DNA of 64,000 bases. Origin: Anaerolineae bacterium. Lineage in GTDB: Bacteria > Chloroflexota > Anaerolineae > Aggregatilineales > UBA2796. Below are positions 31,817 through 40,577 of this stretch, one piece after another. The first letter of the stretch is position 1. Each line of letters begins with the position of its first letter. Location of the stretch: positions 110,912 through 174,911 of the forward strand of contig JAHBVJ010000018.1 of assembly GCA_019637615.1 (NCBI GenBank). Direction: 5' to 3'. The position numbers were made by a program, and so were the translations under genes. The notes under the pieces are model-generated. The model was given only the letters and a program-made list of their open reading frames with translations, ran no database searches and was not told the origin of the DNA.

Positions 31817-33187
31817 GCTGGTTGCGTTCGCCAATATCTTGGTGGCGCTCTGCACTGTGCGCGTACGTCCTGTGAACGCCATGCCGAGCGCCAGCAGCCC
31901 GAACAGCGTGTCTTCCGTGTGCGGAGCCATCCGATACGGTACGCCGAACTGTTCGCTGATGAGTTGCCGTAGCAGGGCGATCTTTTGCGCCAGTCCGCCC
32001 GAAAACGCGATCTGCTGCCACGCCTGATCCGGCGAGAGACGCCGCGCACAGGTCAGGTAGTTCGCCGCCATACTCTCGAAGGCCGCGCGGAATAGATGCC
32101 CGACGGTCAATTCGCCTTCTTGGATGTTGGTGATCTCGCCATGATCCCCGACGGGCGTGCTGTAAAAGGCCAGATGTACGCGCATGTCCGGCTTTGAGGC
32201 TGCTTCCGCCGCCCGCGTGATGTATTCCCACGGATCGCTCAACTGCACGCCCTGACTATCGGCTAATTCCGTCAGCAGTTTGATCAAGGCTGTGAGTGCC
32301 CGCCCTGCTGGAATCGTCGTCACGGTGATCAGGCAGTTTCCATCAAAGAATGGGCGAGTCTGGAAGTTGCCGAACTCGATCTGCGGACGCAGCAAACTTA
32401 CCTGCGAGCCGGTCGAGATATTGACGGATAGTTCGCCCTCACTGAGCAGCGCTCCCAATAACGCACACTGAAAATCACCGATCGGCGTGTAGCAGGGGAA
32501 CTCCTGACCAGCGACTTTCATCGTGCCGACGCGTTCGCCGTGCTGCCGGATGTCGGGCCAGCGCATCTGATCCAAGCCGAGCTTCGCCAGCACGCCCTGA
32601 TGCCAGTTCAGCGTTTCGAGGTTGAGCGCACCATGTGACTGCGCATTGATGATTTCGGTGGTGGGCGTGGTGTGACACAGATTCGCCAGCACATAATCGG
32701 GCATCGAGACGGGCATGGTGTCGTCAGTGGGAAGTTCGCCACGTTCCCGCATCCAGAATAAGTTGCCAATCGGCAATCCCACGCGCAGTTCATTACCCAA
32801 TTGTCGATGTCCATCGGCGCTAAGGCGTGACATCATCACGTCAAAATAAGTGCCCTTGCCGGAGGGGTGTGGCATCAGCACCCGCTGATCTTGCCACGTG
32901 GTCAGGGTCGAGCGCGCCTCGCCCGTCGGGGAGGTGAACACGAGGCCGTGCATCTGATTACACATCACCAGCCCTTCGCACGTCCCCGCCAACGGCGCGA
33001 GTTCGTGTACCAAGCCGCGCACTGCCTCTAAGATGATGTGCGGATCATATTCGCGGTACAGCGGTGATGTGCTCACCAACGGCGGCGGAAACGGCGAGCG
33101 TTTGATGTGCGTAATTTGCTGCGTGTCCAGATCGAGCACCGCGCCCTTGACGAACGAGGTGCCAATATCAATGCCAATCAGCGCCAC
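31799..33187 (-). CDS. FGGY-family carbohydrate kinase, sedoheptulokinase-like
   Basis: 462 residues. It starts with GTG after a good GGAAGG. The N-terminal FGGY domain has LIGIDIGTSFVKGAVLD and CNQMHGLVF with TTWQDQR. The second domain has NISTGSQVSLL, PFFDG, and the ATP-site ISFSGG-type motif IAFSGGLAQKIALL. The NISTGSQVS/PFFDG combination resembles sedoheptulokinases. Xylulose-kinase-like or another keto-sugar kinase is the alternative. It lies between the two SDR genes and divergent from the zinc dehydrogenase, so it probably belongs to the same sugar pathway. Confidence 0.82.
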   Translation of the reverse strand: MALIGIDIGTSFVKGAVLDLDTQQITHIKRSPFPPPLVSTSPLYREYDPHIILEAVRGLVHELAPLAGTCEGLVMCNQMHGLVFTSPTGEARSTLTTWQDQRVLMPHPSGKGTYFDVMMSRLSADGHRQLGNELRVGLPIGNLFWMRERGELPTDDTMPVSMPDYVLANLCHTTPTTEIINAQSHGALNLETLNWHQGVLAKLGLDQMRWPDIRQHGERVGTMKVAGQEFPCYTPIGDFQCALLGALLSEGELSVNISTGSQVSLLRPQIEFGNFQTRPFFDGNCLITVTTIPAGRALTALIKLLTELADSQGVQLSDPWEYITRAAEAASKPDMRVHLAFYSTPVGDHGEITNIQEGELTVGHLFRAAFESMAANYLTCARRLSPDQAWQQIAFSGGLAQKIALLRQLISEQFGVPYRMAPHTEDTLFGLLALGMAFTGRTRTVQSATKILANATSSTRGQ

Positions 33188-33353
33188 GGGAAACCTTCCA
33201 GTTAACGAGGGATTTTGTTGTTCATTAGACCGAGTGTAGCGGATTGTTGCAATAGCACATTCAGGTATCCTGTCACCGAAATATCTTATATAATCGACAA
33301 CCGATCTAGCGCTCCACGACTTGATAGCCTAAATGCTGTGCAGGTAACCCGTC

Positions 33354-34373
33354 ATGAAAGCCATTTTCTTCCCTGAACCCAAGCATGTCGAAATTATCGA
33401 GGTGCCTGAGCCGACTTATGGCGCTGATGAAGTGTTGGTCGATGTGCAGATCGCGGGGTTGTGCGGCACTGATCTGAATGTGTATCGTGGACTGTTCCCG
33501 CTCGTTACCTTCCCACGCATCCCCGGTCACGAGATCAGCGGCACGGTCATCGCCAAAGGGCAGCGTGTGCCGGAACACATCAAAATCGGGGATCGGGTGA
33601 TGCTGTCGCCATATTCCGAATGCGGGCAGTGTCCGGCCTGCCGCGCGGGGCGTTTCAACTGCTGCGAGTTCAACCAGACGCTCGGTGTACAGCGCGACGG
33701 CGCGATGACGCCACGCTTTGCCATCCACCACAGCAAAGTCTTCAGCAGCAGCACACTCACCTTCGATGAATTGGCGCTGGTCGAGCCGATGAGCGTTGGC
33801 TATCATGCCGCCAATCGAGGTCGTGTGAGCGAAACAGACACCGTGCTGGTCATCGGTGCGGGCACCATCGGCATCGGTGCGATCAGCGCGGCGGTGCGCA
33901 AAGGTGCGACCGTGATCGCGGCGGATATTGACGACCAGAAATTGGCGTTGGCGCGGCGTTTCGGCGTGCAGCACACCATCAATTCGACGCGGCAAGACGT
34001 GTTAGCGACCATCAAGGAACTGACCAACAACGAGGGCGTCAGCGTGGCGATTGAAGCCGTCGGGCTGCCGGAAACGTTCCGTTTGGCGGTGGAAGCGGCC
34101 TGTTTCGCTGGGCGTGTAGTGTATATTGGCTACACCAAAAAAGAAGTGTCTTACAACACGCAAGACTTCGTGCGTAAGGAACTTGACATCCTCGGCTCAC
34201 GCAACGCACTGCGGGTTTTCCCCTCGGTGATCAAGATGATAGAGCAGCGCATTCTGCCGTTCAACGACCTGATTTCGCGGCGCTATCCCTTTGCCGGAGC
34301 GGGAGAAGCCTTTCACGATTGGGACGCCGCGCCAAATGAGTTCACCAAAATTTTGATCGATATTCAAGGATAA
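33354..34373 (+). CDS. Zinc-dependent alcohol dehydrogenase (sugar-acid/polyol dehydrogenase-like)
   Basis: 339 residues. Catalytic zinc ligands are in GLCGTDLNVYRG and PGHEISG, with Glu in LALVEPMSVGYHA. The structural zinc loop is CGQCPACRAGRFNC. The Rossmann motif is VLVIGAGTIGIGAI and the cofactor-specific acid is in ADIDDQK. Size and motifs fit threonine/sorbitol/L-galactonate dehydrogenase-type enzymes such as YjjN and YjmD, which sit in hexuronate gene clusters. It is followed 6 bp later by an SDR gene, so the two enzymes are co-expressed and may catalyse consecutive oxidation and reduction steps. Confidence 0.88.
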   Translation: MKAIFFPEPKHVEIIEVPEPTYGADEVLVDVQIAGLCGTDLNVYRGLFPLVTFPRIPGHEISGTVIAKGQRVPEHIKIGDRVMLSPYSECGQCPACRAGRFNCCEFNQTLGVQRDGAMTPRFAIHHSKVFSSSTLTFDELALVEPMSVGYHAANRGRVSETDTVLVIGAGTIGIGAISAAVRKGATVIAADIDDQKLALARRFGVQHTINSTRQDVLATIKELTNNEGVSVAIEAVGLPETFRLAVEAACFAGRVVYIGYTKKEVSYNTQDFVRKELDILGSRNALRVFPSVIKMIEQRILPFNDLISRRYPFAGAGEAFHDWDAAPNEFTKILIDIQG

Positions 34374-34379
34374 AGGCTA

Positions 34380-35219
34380 ATGACTTCTTTCTCAACTGAA
34401 TTTGTGCAGCAGATGTTCGCGCTGGATGGCAATGTCGCCGTCGTGACGGGCGGGACGGGCGTGCTCGGCGGCGCGATGGCAATTGGCTTGGCGCGGGCGG
34501 GCGCGAGTGTCGCTATCGTCGGACGCCGTAAGGAAAAGGCCGATGCCGTGGTCGAGCAGATTAAGGCGTTCGGTGGCACCGCGATGGCTGCTCCGGGCGA
34601 TGTGATGGACAAAACGCAGATGGAAGCCGTGCGCGATATGGTGCTCCAGCAGTGGGGCAAGATCGATATTCTGGTCAACGCGGCGGGCGGCACAACACCG
34701 CAAGCGACCGTCGCGCCGGACAAAACGATCTTTGACATGCCGATGGATGCGATGTCCAACGTGGTCGATCTCAACCTGATCGGCACCATGATCCCGTCAC
34801 AGGTGATCGGGCAAGTGATGGCGAAGCAGCAGCGCGGCTCGATCATCAATATCTCGTCAATGAATGCGCAGCGGGCACTCACACGGGCGGTGGCCTATTC
34901 GGCAGGCAAAGCGGCGGTGGAAAATTTCACGCGTTGGCTGTCGGTAGAATTGGCGACCAAGTTCGGCCCGCAGATGCGCGTGAATGCGATTGCGCCGGGA
35001 TTCTTCGTGGGTGAGCAGAACCGCAGTTTACTGCTGAACGAGGATGGCACGCTTACGCCGCGCGGCGAACTCATGATTCACCATACGCCGCTGCGCCGCT
35101 TCGGGAAGGCCGAAGAATTGATCGGCGCGTTGGTGTGGCTGTGCAGTCCGTCCGCCAGTTTCGTCAACGGCACCGTGATCATGGTCGATGGCGGTGTGAA
35201 CGCCTTCAGCGGTATCTAG
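34380..35219 (+). CDS. SDR-family oxidoreductase, D-mannonate oxidoreductase-like (paralogue)
   Basis: 279 residues. TGGTGVLGGAMAIGLARAG is the cofactor motif, and NAAGGTTPQATV follows. Catalytic residues are in NISSMNAQRALTR and YSAGK. The C-terminus WLCSPSASFVNGTVIMVDGG is nearly the same as in the SDR at 30176-31012, so the two are recent or strongly conserved paralogues. It is co-transcribed with the zinc dehydrogenase. The likely role is fructuronate/mannonate-type interconversion or a similar 2-keto sugar acid. This is not proven. Confidence 0.85.
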   Translation: MTSFSTEFVQQMFALDGNVAVVTGGTGVLGGAMAIGLARAGASVAIVGRRKEKADAVVEQIKAFGGTAMAAPGDVMDKTQMEAVRDMVLQQWGKIDILVNAAGGTTPQATVAPDKTIFDMPMDAMSNVVDLNLIGTMIPSQVIGQVMAKQQRGSIINISSMNAQRALTRAVAYSAGKAAVENFTRWLSVELATKFGPQMRVNAIAPGFFVGEQNRSLLLNEDGTLTPRGELMIHHTPLRRFGKAEELIGALVWLCSPSASFVNGTVIMVDGGVNAFSGI

Positions 35220-35224
35220 GAGAT

Positions 35225-35248
35225 TGGGCGAGCGCTGACACTCGCCCA
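35225..35248. terminator. Hairpin between convergent SDR and permease genes
   Basis: TGGGCGAG (35225-35232) and CTCGCCCA (35241-35248) are perfect 8-bp arms with an 8-nt loop. The hairpin lies in the 41-bp gap between two convergent genes and has no T-run. It probably serves both as an RNA 3' end. Confidence 0.55.
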
Positions 35249-35260
35249 TCAACTTACAGG

Positions 35261-38041
35261 TTATTCATAGCGCAGAACGGTTAGAGGCTTCTCGCCGGAA
35301 GCGCCCCACGCCGTGAGCAGCGTCGCGCCGAGGGTGATCACAATCGCCAGCCCTAACATCAGCAGGATCAAATCGGTGGGGATTGGCAGCACGATCACGT
35401 TTTGCGTGAGCGCGGGTACAGCGGCGAGGATCAGCAGTGTCGGCAGCAAGCTGATGATCCCGCCCGTGAAGCCCACCAAGCCATTTTCGATCAGCAATTG
35501 ACCGAGCGCTTGACGACGCTTGACGCCAAGCGCTTTCAGGATACCGATCTGCCGCCGCCGTTCCAGCGTTGCCAGCGAAACCGTCGTCGCGATGAGCACG
35601 GCTGCCGCGAACAGCGATAACGCCGCCACGAGCAGCGGCAGCGCGGCGATCTGCGAGAAAAGGCGGTTCAAAAAGGTGTCGAACACGCCCACATCGAACA
35701 CGAATACACCGGGTACTGCACCGACCACTGCCATCACATCATTAACTTTGGCGGTGCTCACGTCCGCGATCACGAAATCGAACGGCATCGTGCTGCTGAC
35801 GGTATTCAGCGGCACCTGCGCCGCCCGATCCCCCAAGCTGAACGGGATCAAGCCTTCGCTCACGTCCGGCGCGACAATGCCGACCACTTCAAAGTCAACG
35901 TTTTTGCCAGAGATGCGGTAGGTCAACGTCGATCCGACCTCAACACCCAAGGATTCCAGCAGTGGATCATACGGGATGGTCATTACACGCTTGCCATTGT
36001 CCTCGGCGTTCAGGTAGCGTCCCGCGTACAAGCGCCCACGCGTCGGCGCACCTGCCACATCCATGCCAACGACGGCTTGTAAGCGCGCCTGTGCGAATTC
36101 TACGCTGACCTCGTTCGTGCTAAGTTCAGCTAACTTGCTTTCAAAATCACGATCCCCATTGATCGCGATGAGGTCGACATTAGGAATGCGCACGGTGCGA
36201 TACCCTCTAACATCATCGCTGCCCAATTCGGTATTCAGTTGCGCCTTCACCAAATTATCGGTCAGCGGCAACAGCGGGAGTACGACGACGTTGCCACCGA
36301 GCGGGCCGCTGAGGGTGGTATACAGCAGTTGGTTGATGCTCCGCGAGAGGATCAGTGTGCTGCTCAAGGCTGTCATGCCGATGACCAAGGCCAACAAGCT
36401 CAACGCGGTGCGCGTGCGGTACACCGTCAGCCCGCGAATCGCCAAGCGCAGATCGGGGTTGCGCAACGATGGCAGTTTGCCGAGCGCCCACACCACCAAC
36501 CACGCCAAGCCCAAAATCACCGCAAAGATCAGGAACAGTACCACCACGCCCACGATCCCGCTAAAAATCGGCGCGAGTCCGGGCGGGAGTTGTTCACTCA
36601 GCCACAGGATCGGATTCTGCACGCGCACGCCGCGCATCCGCACCGAAGCGGGCGCTTGCGTCTCGAATAGGGTGAAGATGTCACCGATGATCAGGCCGAC
36701 CAGCGTACCCAACCCTACGATCAACGCGATCAGACTGAGCAGCGACGGTAGGCAGCCCGCCCGCGCCAGCACCAACGCGCCCTGCCGCAGCACCAAGCCC
36801 GGACGTACCTGACTCGCCATCAGCGTTGGCAGCACACTGAAGATGATCGTGATCACGATGCCCATGCCGAGGCCAAGCACTGCCGGATCGAGTTGAAAGT
36901 GCCACGGCAGCGGGAAGCCAAAGGCGCGTTCGCCAAAGTCCCGCGCGATCAAGCTGAGGCCGAAGCCGATCACCACGCCAAGCAAGCTGCCCAAAACGCC
37001 CATGAACAGCGCTTCAAACAGGAAGATTTGCGAGATGCCGCCGCTTTTCACGCCGAGCGTCTTGAGCACCGCGATCTCGCTGGCGCGCCGATTCACGGAA
37101 ACCAGCATGGTGTTGACGATGCCCACGCCACCGATCACCAGCGCGATCAGACTGAGCAGCAGAATGAAGCGTGAGATTAACAGCGAGCTGACCTGATTGT
37201 TCTCCAGCACCTGATCGACCGTCCGCACGCGGACGCCCCGACCATTCGACCACTCCTGATAGATCTTGTTTTGCATAAAGGCTAGATCGGTGCCTGCTGG
37301 AAATTTCAGATACACCGTATCCGCTGAATTGGGGGGGATATTGAATTGTTCCGCATAGGCGCGGTCGATATAGATAAAGCCAAATAGTAGATTTAGTGGG
37401 CTGTTGAAACTGCTCTCGGCGGTATCCGGTACGATGCCCTGCACGGTATGCAATTCTTTTGATGTCCCGATGCGCAGTTGGTCGCCAACGTGAATATCAA
37501 GCTGATCTGCGATGCGCTGGCAGACAACTACCTGATTCGGCCCCGTGAACAGGTTTTTGAACAGTTCCTGAGATGGGTCGCTGGCGCGGATCGTGTCGTA
37601 GAAAGGATAGGTCTGCGGATCGATGAAGATGCCCTGTGCGAAGGCTGGACGCCCCGCCCGCTCATCTTTGACCACCGCCACCTGTGTTAATTCGCCCGAC
37701 GCAACGAAGGTGGCTTCCGCATTGTTGCGCTCTGCCCACCGCTGAATTTGTGTAATATTGCGGTCGGTGAAGGCATACGACTGCGCGTCCTGATCGGGAT
37801 TCAGAAAACTGATGCGCATCCCGCCGCCCGATGACACCACAATATCGCCGCGCATCAAGGCACGCACGTTATCGGTCAGCGCGTCGGTCAGCATCAGGCC
37901 GAGCATCCGCAGCGCGACCACGGTGGAAACACCTGCCGCGATGCTGAATAGGGCAAATAACGTCCGTTGGCGATCTCGCCACAGGTTACGTAGGGCATAC
38001 AGGAGGGAAAAACGAAGACGTTTGATCATAAGAGACATCAA
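35261..38041 (-). CDS. ABC transporter permease with two FtsX/MacB-type domains
   Basis: 926 residues. An N-terminal helix (LRNLWRDRQRTLFALFSIAAG) is followed by a large extracytoplasmic MacB-like domain (about 50-270) and an FtsX domain of three helices (about 285-425, GVGIVNTMLVSVNRRASEIAVLKTLGVK). The same pattern is repeated after residue 540 and ends with TLERRRQIGILKALGVKRRQAL. This is the LolC/YbbP-like duplicated architecture used for lipoprotein or macrolide/peptide export. No partner LolD/MacB-type ATPase gene is adjacent. It may start at the ATG at 38029, since no clear ribosome-binding site supports the first codons. Confidence 0.88.
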   Translation of the reverse strand: MMSLMIKRLRFSLLYALRNLWRDRQRTLFALFSIAAGVSTVVALRMLGLMLTDALTDNVRALMRGDIVVSSGGGMRISFLNPDQDAQSYAFTDRNITQIQRWAERNNAEATFVASGELTQVAVVKDERAGRPAFAQGIFIDPQTYPFYDTIRASDPSQELFKNLFTGPNQVVVCQRIADQLDIHVGDQLRIGTSKELHTVQGIVPDTAESSFNSPLNLLFGFIYIDRAYAEQFNIPPNSADTVYLKFPAGTDLAFMQNKIYQEWSNGRGVRVRTVDQVLENNQVSSLLISRFILLLSLIALVIGGVGIVNTMLVSVNRRASEIAVLKTLGVKSGGISQIFLFEALFMGVLGSLLGVVIGFGLSLIARDFGERAFGFPLPWHFQLDPAVLGLGMGIVITIIFSVLPTLMASQVRPGLVLRQGALVLARAGCLPSLLSLIALIVGLGTLVGLIIGDIFTLFETQAPASVRMRGVRVQNPILWLSEQLPPGLAPIFSGIVGVVVLFLIFAVILGLAWLVVWALGKLPSLRNPDLRLAIRGLTVYRTRTALSLLALVIGMTALSSTLILSRSINQLLYTTLSGPLGGNVVVLPLLPLTDNLVKAQLNTELGSDDVRGYRTVRIPNVDLIAINGDRDFESKLAELSTNEVSVEFAQARLQAVVGMDVAGAPTRGRLYAGRYLNAEDNGKRVMTIPYDPLLESLGVEVGSTLTYRISGKNVDFEVVGIVAPDVSEGLIPFSLGDRAAQVPLNTVSSTMPFDFVIADVSTAKVNDVMAVVGAVPGVFVFDVGVFDTFLNRLFSQIAALPLLVAALSLFAAAVLIATTVSLATLERRRQIGILKALGVKRRQALGQLLIENGLVGFTGGIISLLPTLLILAAVPALTQNVIVLPIPTDLILLMLGLAIVITLGATLLTAWGASGEKPLTVLRYE

Positions 38042-38143
38042 TCTGTGTTAACCACTCATCAGACATCATTACGGGATGTTCGCAGGAATCGTTGCACATC
38101 TCCACGAGAATTGGTCAGATTAACGGGCAAACGTAGAGCAGAC

Positions 38144-38220
38144 GGTAACGCGTTCTTCGCGCGTTACCTAGCCTGTTGTAAATGGTGCAACCGTCGCTCG
38201 TGCAAATCCCCACTGGATTT
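38144..38220 (+). promoter_or_regulatory. Two hairpins and a direct repeat upstream of carA
   Basis: GGTAACGCG (38144-38152) and CGCGTTACC (38160-38168) form a perfect 9-bp stem with a 7-nt loop. AAATCC/GGATTT (38204-38220) is a second small stem. TCGTGCAAATCC is repeated as TCGTGCGAATCC 24 bp later (38198 and 38222). The whole 308-bp gap between the divergent permease and carA holds no gene. It may be a structured carA leader. Confidence 0.4.
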
Positions 38221-38307
38221 GTCGTGCGAATCCGCTAACATTAGCGTCCAACGAGTTCTCAGTGCTCTCTGTTGTCAGTAATCACCGCCAACAGAATCTT
38301 GCCTTGT

Positions 38308-38332
38308 CTTAGCACTCGGCACGTAGCACTAG
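38308..38332. repeat. Short AGCACT-type intergenic repeat upstream of carA
   Basis: CTTAGCACT and GTAGCACTAG lie 8 bp apart, just before the carA start. It is the reverse-complement form of the repeat at 5152-5184 and is related to those at 51251-51283 and 57711-57745. Confidence 0.55.
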
Positions 38333-38349
38333 TTTTACGGGGTGATAGC

Positions 38350-39510
38350 GTGCGTGCAGTAATTGCTCTCGAAGATGGCAGCGTGTATCCCGGCGTCGGC
38401 TTCGGCACGGAAGGGATGCAGGTTGGCGAAGTGGTGTTCAACACCTCGATGACGGGGTATCAAGAATTGTTGACCGACCCGTCATACCATAAACAGATCG
38501 TCGTTTCGACTGTCGCCCATGTCGGCAACGTCGGGATCAATACCGAAGACCCCGAATCCGAGCGCGTATGGGTAGCGGGTTTTGCGGTCAGGTCGCTCAG
38601 TCCAGTGGTCAGCAATTGGCGCGCCAACCAGACGCTCGATGAATATCTCAAAACGCACGGCGTGATCGGCATCGCGGAGTGTGAGACGCGTTCTTTGGTA
38701 CGTCGGTTGCGCACGGCGGGCGTCATGCGCGGGGTGATTGCGCACGGTGCGGCGGCCGAAGATACTGACGCGCTCATCGCCGCTGCCCGCGCATGGCCCG
38801 GTATGGATGGCCTTGATCTGGCGAAGGAAGTTTCGTGCTTCATGCCGTACACGTGGGAGGAATCGACCAACCCCGTCTGGTATGATCACAGCCCCGACGC
38901 CAACAGCCATCAGATGCACAGCTATCGCGGTCATGTGGTCGCCTTCGACTTCGGCATCAAGCACAATATTCTGCGCCTCTTGACCTCACGCGGCTTCCGC
39001 GTGACGGTTGTGCCCGCCACGACTACCGCCGCTCAAGTCCGCGAACTCGCGCCCGATGGCGTGTTCCTCTCCAATGGCCCCGGCGATCCGGCGGCGGTCA
39101 CTTACGCCATCGACACGATCAAGGACTTGCTCGGCACAGTGCCGATTTTTGGCATCTGCCTCGGTCATCAATTGATCGGGCTGGCGCTTGGTGGCAAAAC
39201 CCACAAGTTACTGTTCGGGCATCGCGGTGGCAACCAACCCGTCATCGATCCCGATAACGCGGCGGTGACGATCACGGTGCATAATCACGGTTTCGCGGTG
39301 ACACCCGGCACGTTGCCCGATGGCATCGACGTGACGCGCATCAACCTGAACGATAACTGTATCGAAGGGCTGCGCGCCCGCAGTTTGCGTGCCTTCAGCG
39401 TGCAATATCATCCTGAAGCTGCGCCCGGCCCGCATGATGCGCTGGCGCTGTTTGACGAATTCGCTGAACTGGTCGAGGAAAATAACAAGAGTAAAGTGGC
39501 GCAGCCTTAG
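38350..39510 (+). CDS. carA: Carbamoyl-phosphate synthase small (glutaminase) subunit
   Basis: Hydrolyses glutamine and hands ammonia to CarB for carbamoyl phosphate (pyrimidines and arginine). I place the start at GTG 38350 (VRAVIALEDGSVYPGVGFG), which matches CarA N-termini. An upstream ATG would add 26 unrelated residues. The N-terminal domain has TSMTGYQELLTDPSY. The class-I amidotransferase domain has FDFGIKHNILR, SNGPGDP, the catalytic Cys in FGICLGHQLI, and His/Glu in QYHPEA. 386 residues is the normal size. carB is not adjacent. Confidence 0.96.
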   Translation: MRAVIALEDGSVYPGVGFGTEGMQVGEVVFNTSMTGYQELLTDPSYHKQIVVSTVAHVGNVGINTEDPESERVWVAGFAVRSLSPVVSNWRANQTLDEYLKTHGVIGIAECETRSLVRRLRTAGVMRGVIAHGAAAEDTDALIAAARAWPGMDGLDLAKEVSCFMPYTWEESTNPVWYDHSPDANSHQMHSYRGHVVAFDFGIKHNILRLLTSRGFRVTVVPATTTAAQVRELAPDGVFLSNGPGDPAAVTYAIDTIKDLLGTVPIFGICLGHQLIGLALGGKTHKLLFGHRGGNQPVIDPDNAAVTITVHNHGFAVTPGTLPDGIDVTRINLNDNCIEGLRARSLRAFSVQYHPEAAPGPHDALALFDEFAELVEENNKSKVAQP

Positions 39511-39557
39511 CCCGCGTTAACGACTCCGCCTCGATTTTTATTTTTACATTGCATTTC

Positions 39558-39609
39558 ATCTGCCCGTGAAACGATCATCGAAATCAGGATGACCGCATCA
39601 CGGGCAGAT
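39558..39609 (+). terminator. 12-bp perfect inverted repeat downstream of carA
   Basis: ATCTGCCCGTGA (39558-39569) and TCACGGGCAGAT (39598-39609) are perfect arms around a 28-nt loop. A short T-containing stretch follows. It lies 48 bp after carA, in a 355-bp gap that otherwise holds only the promoter at 39770-39798. It is probably the carA terminator; a small structured RNA is the alternative. Confidence 0.5.
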
Positions 39610-39769
39610 TCGTTTATATCCCCGATATTGCCAGCATTATGCCGGATTCGGGCATGTTTTTCATCTTCCGCAGCTATGCCATTTCTCTCCCATTCAGCGC
39701 CAACTTATAAAAAACCTATCACGATAGTATTGAGGAAGGTTAAATCTTATAAAGCGTTCCTATACTCGC

Positions 39770-39798
39770 TTGACTGAAAAATCCACTTCTCATACACT
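39770..39798 (+). promoter_or_regulatory. Promoter of the WXG100 gene cluster
   Basis: TTGACT (39770-39775), a 17-bp spacer and TACACT (39793-39798) form a good sigma70-type promoter. The first WXG100 start codon lies about 60 bp downstream of the expected transcript start. Confidence 0.55.
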
Positions 39799-39865
39799 GA
39801 TTTTCAATAAGCGCGATCAACGAAGATTGACGCAGATTGAGCCAGTAGGCGAAAGGGTAAGCGAT

Positions 39866-40204
39866 ATGCCAAGCAATAAGGTTCAATGCAACTACGAGGA
39901 TATGGAGAAGATTTGCCAGCAGTTCATCCGCGAATCCGATGAAACCGAAGGCACCATCCGCATCCTTAAGCAGGGCGTAGAAGAACTACGTGGTGGTGGC
40001 TGGCTGGGCGTCGGGGCGAACGCCTTCTACGCAGAGATGGACGACCACGTTTTCCCCAATCTCGACAAGCTCGTGAAGGCACTGCAAACGACCGAGAGTC
40101 AGGCGCGGCAAGCGATTGCCAAGCTGCACGAGATGGAAGATTCGAGCGCCAACAAGTTCAAGAACTTCCAATCGCAACTCAAGCAGTACGTACACAGTCG
40201 CTAA
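39866..40204 (+). CDS. WXG100-family protein
   Basis: 112 residues from the ATG at 39866, with GAAAGGG 8 bp upstream. Two long helices are joined by GGGWLGVGANAF, which carries the W-x-G turn at residues 46-48. This is the ESAT-6-like (WXG100) helical hairpin. Such proteins are secreted, usually as dimers, by type VII-like systems. There is no signal peptide. It is the first of four small genes in a row. No EccC/EssC-type ATPase is in the window. Confidence 0.85.
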   Translation: MPSNKVQCNYEDMEKICQQFIRESDETEGTIRILKQGVEELRGGGWLGVGANAFYAEMDDHVFPNLDKLVKALQTTESQARQAIAKLHEMEDSSANKFKNFQSQLKQYVHSR

Positions 40205-40253
40205 CACCAGCATTCCTAGGCATTTCTAGCTCAGACACTCAGGAGGAATAACT

Positions 40254-40547
40254 ATGCCAGCCGATTTACAGGCCGATTATGACGCATTATCTGCTATGTC
40301 CGATATGTTTGGCACCGCAGCCCAACAAATGGATCAAATGCAGTCGTCCATTCAACAGATGGTCTCGATGCTCGAAGGTGGCGCGCTGTTAGGTGTCGCC
40401 GGTGACCGTCTCGTAGGCGCGCTTCAGAACAACCTCGCACGTAAGGTTGCCTATGGCGCGGAAAAGTTCCGTGAGCTTCAGGGCGATGTCCGTGCCGCGA
40501 TGGGCGAAATCTCTGATGCCGATCAACAGGGCGCAGGCCAGTTCTAA
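40254..40547 (+). CDS. WXG100-like protein with altered W-x-G turn
   Basis: 97 residues with an AGGAGG 8 bp before the ATG. The helical hairpin is similar to the previous protein (MSDMFGTAAQQMDQMQSSIQ then MVSMLEGGALLGVAGDRLV). Trp is replaced by Leu: the turn reads A-L-L-G at 44-47. The second helix is KVAYGAEKFRELQGDVRAAM. It could be the heterodimer partner of the neighbouring WXG proteins, as with CFP-10/ESAT-6. Confidence 0.8.
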   Translation: MPADLQADYDALSAMSDMFGTAAQQMDQMQSSIQQMVSMLEGGALLGVAGDRLVGALQNNLARKVAYGAEKFRELQGDVRAAMGEISDADQQGAGQF

Positions 40548-40577
40548 AGCACATAAGGGACATAAGGAGCAAACACC

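Noticed and set aside
39589..39777. 62-codon open frame between carA and the WXG100 cluster
   Set aside because: It overlaps the inverted repeat at 39558-39609 and the promoter at 39770, has no ribosome-binding site and no recognisable features.
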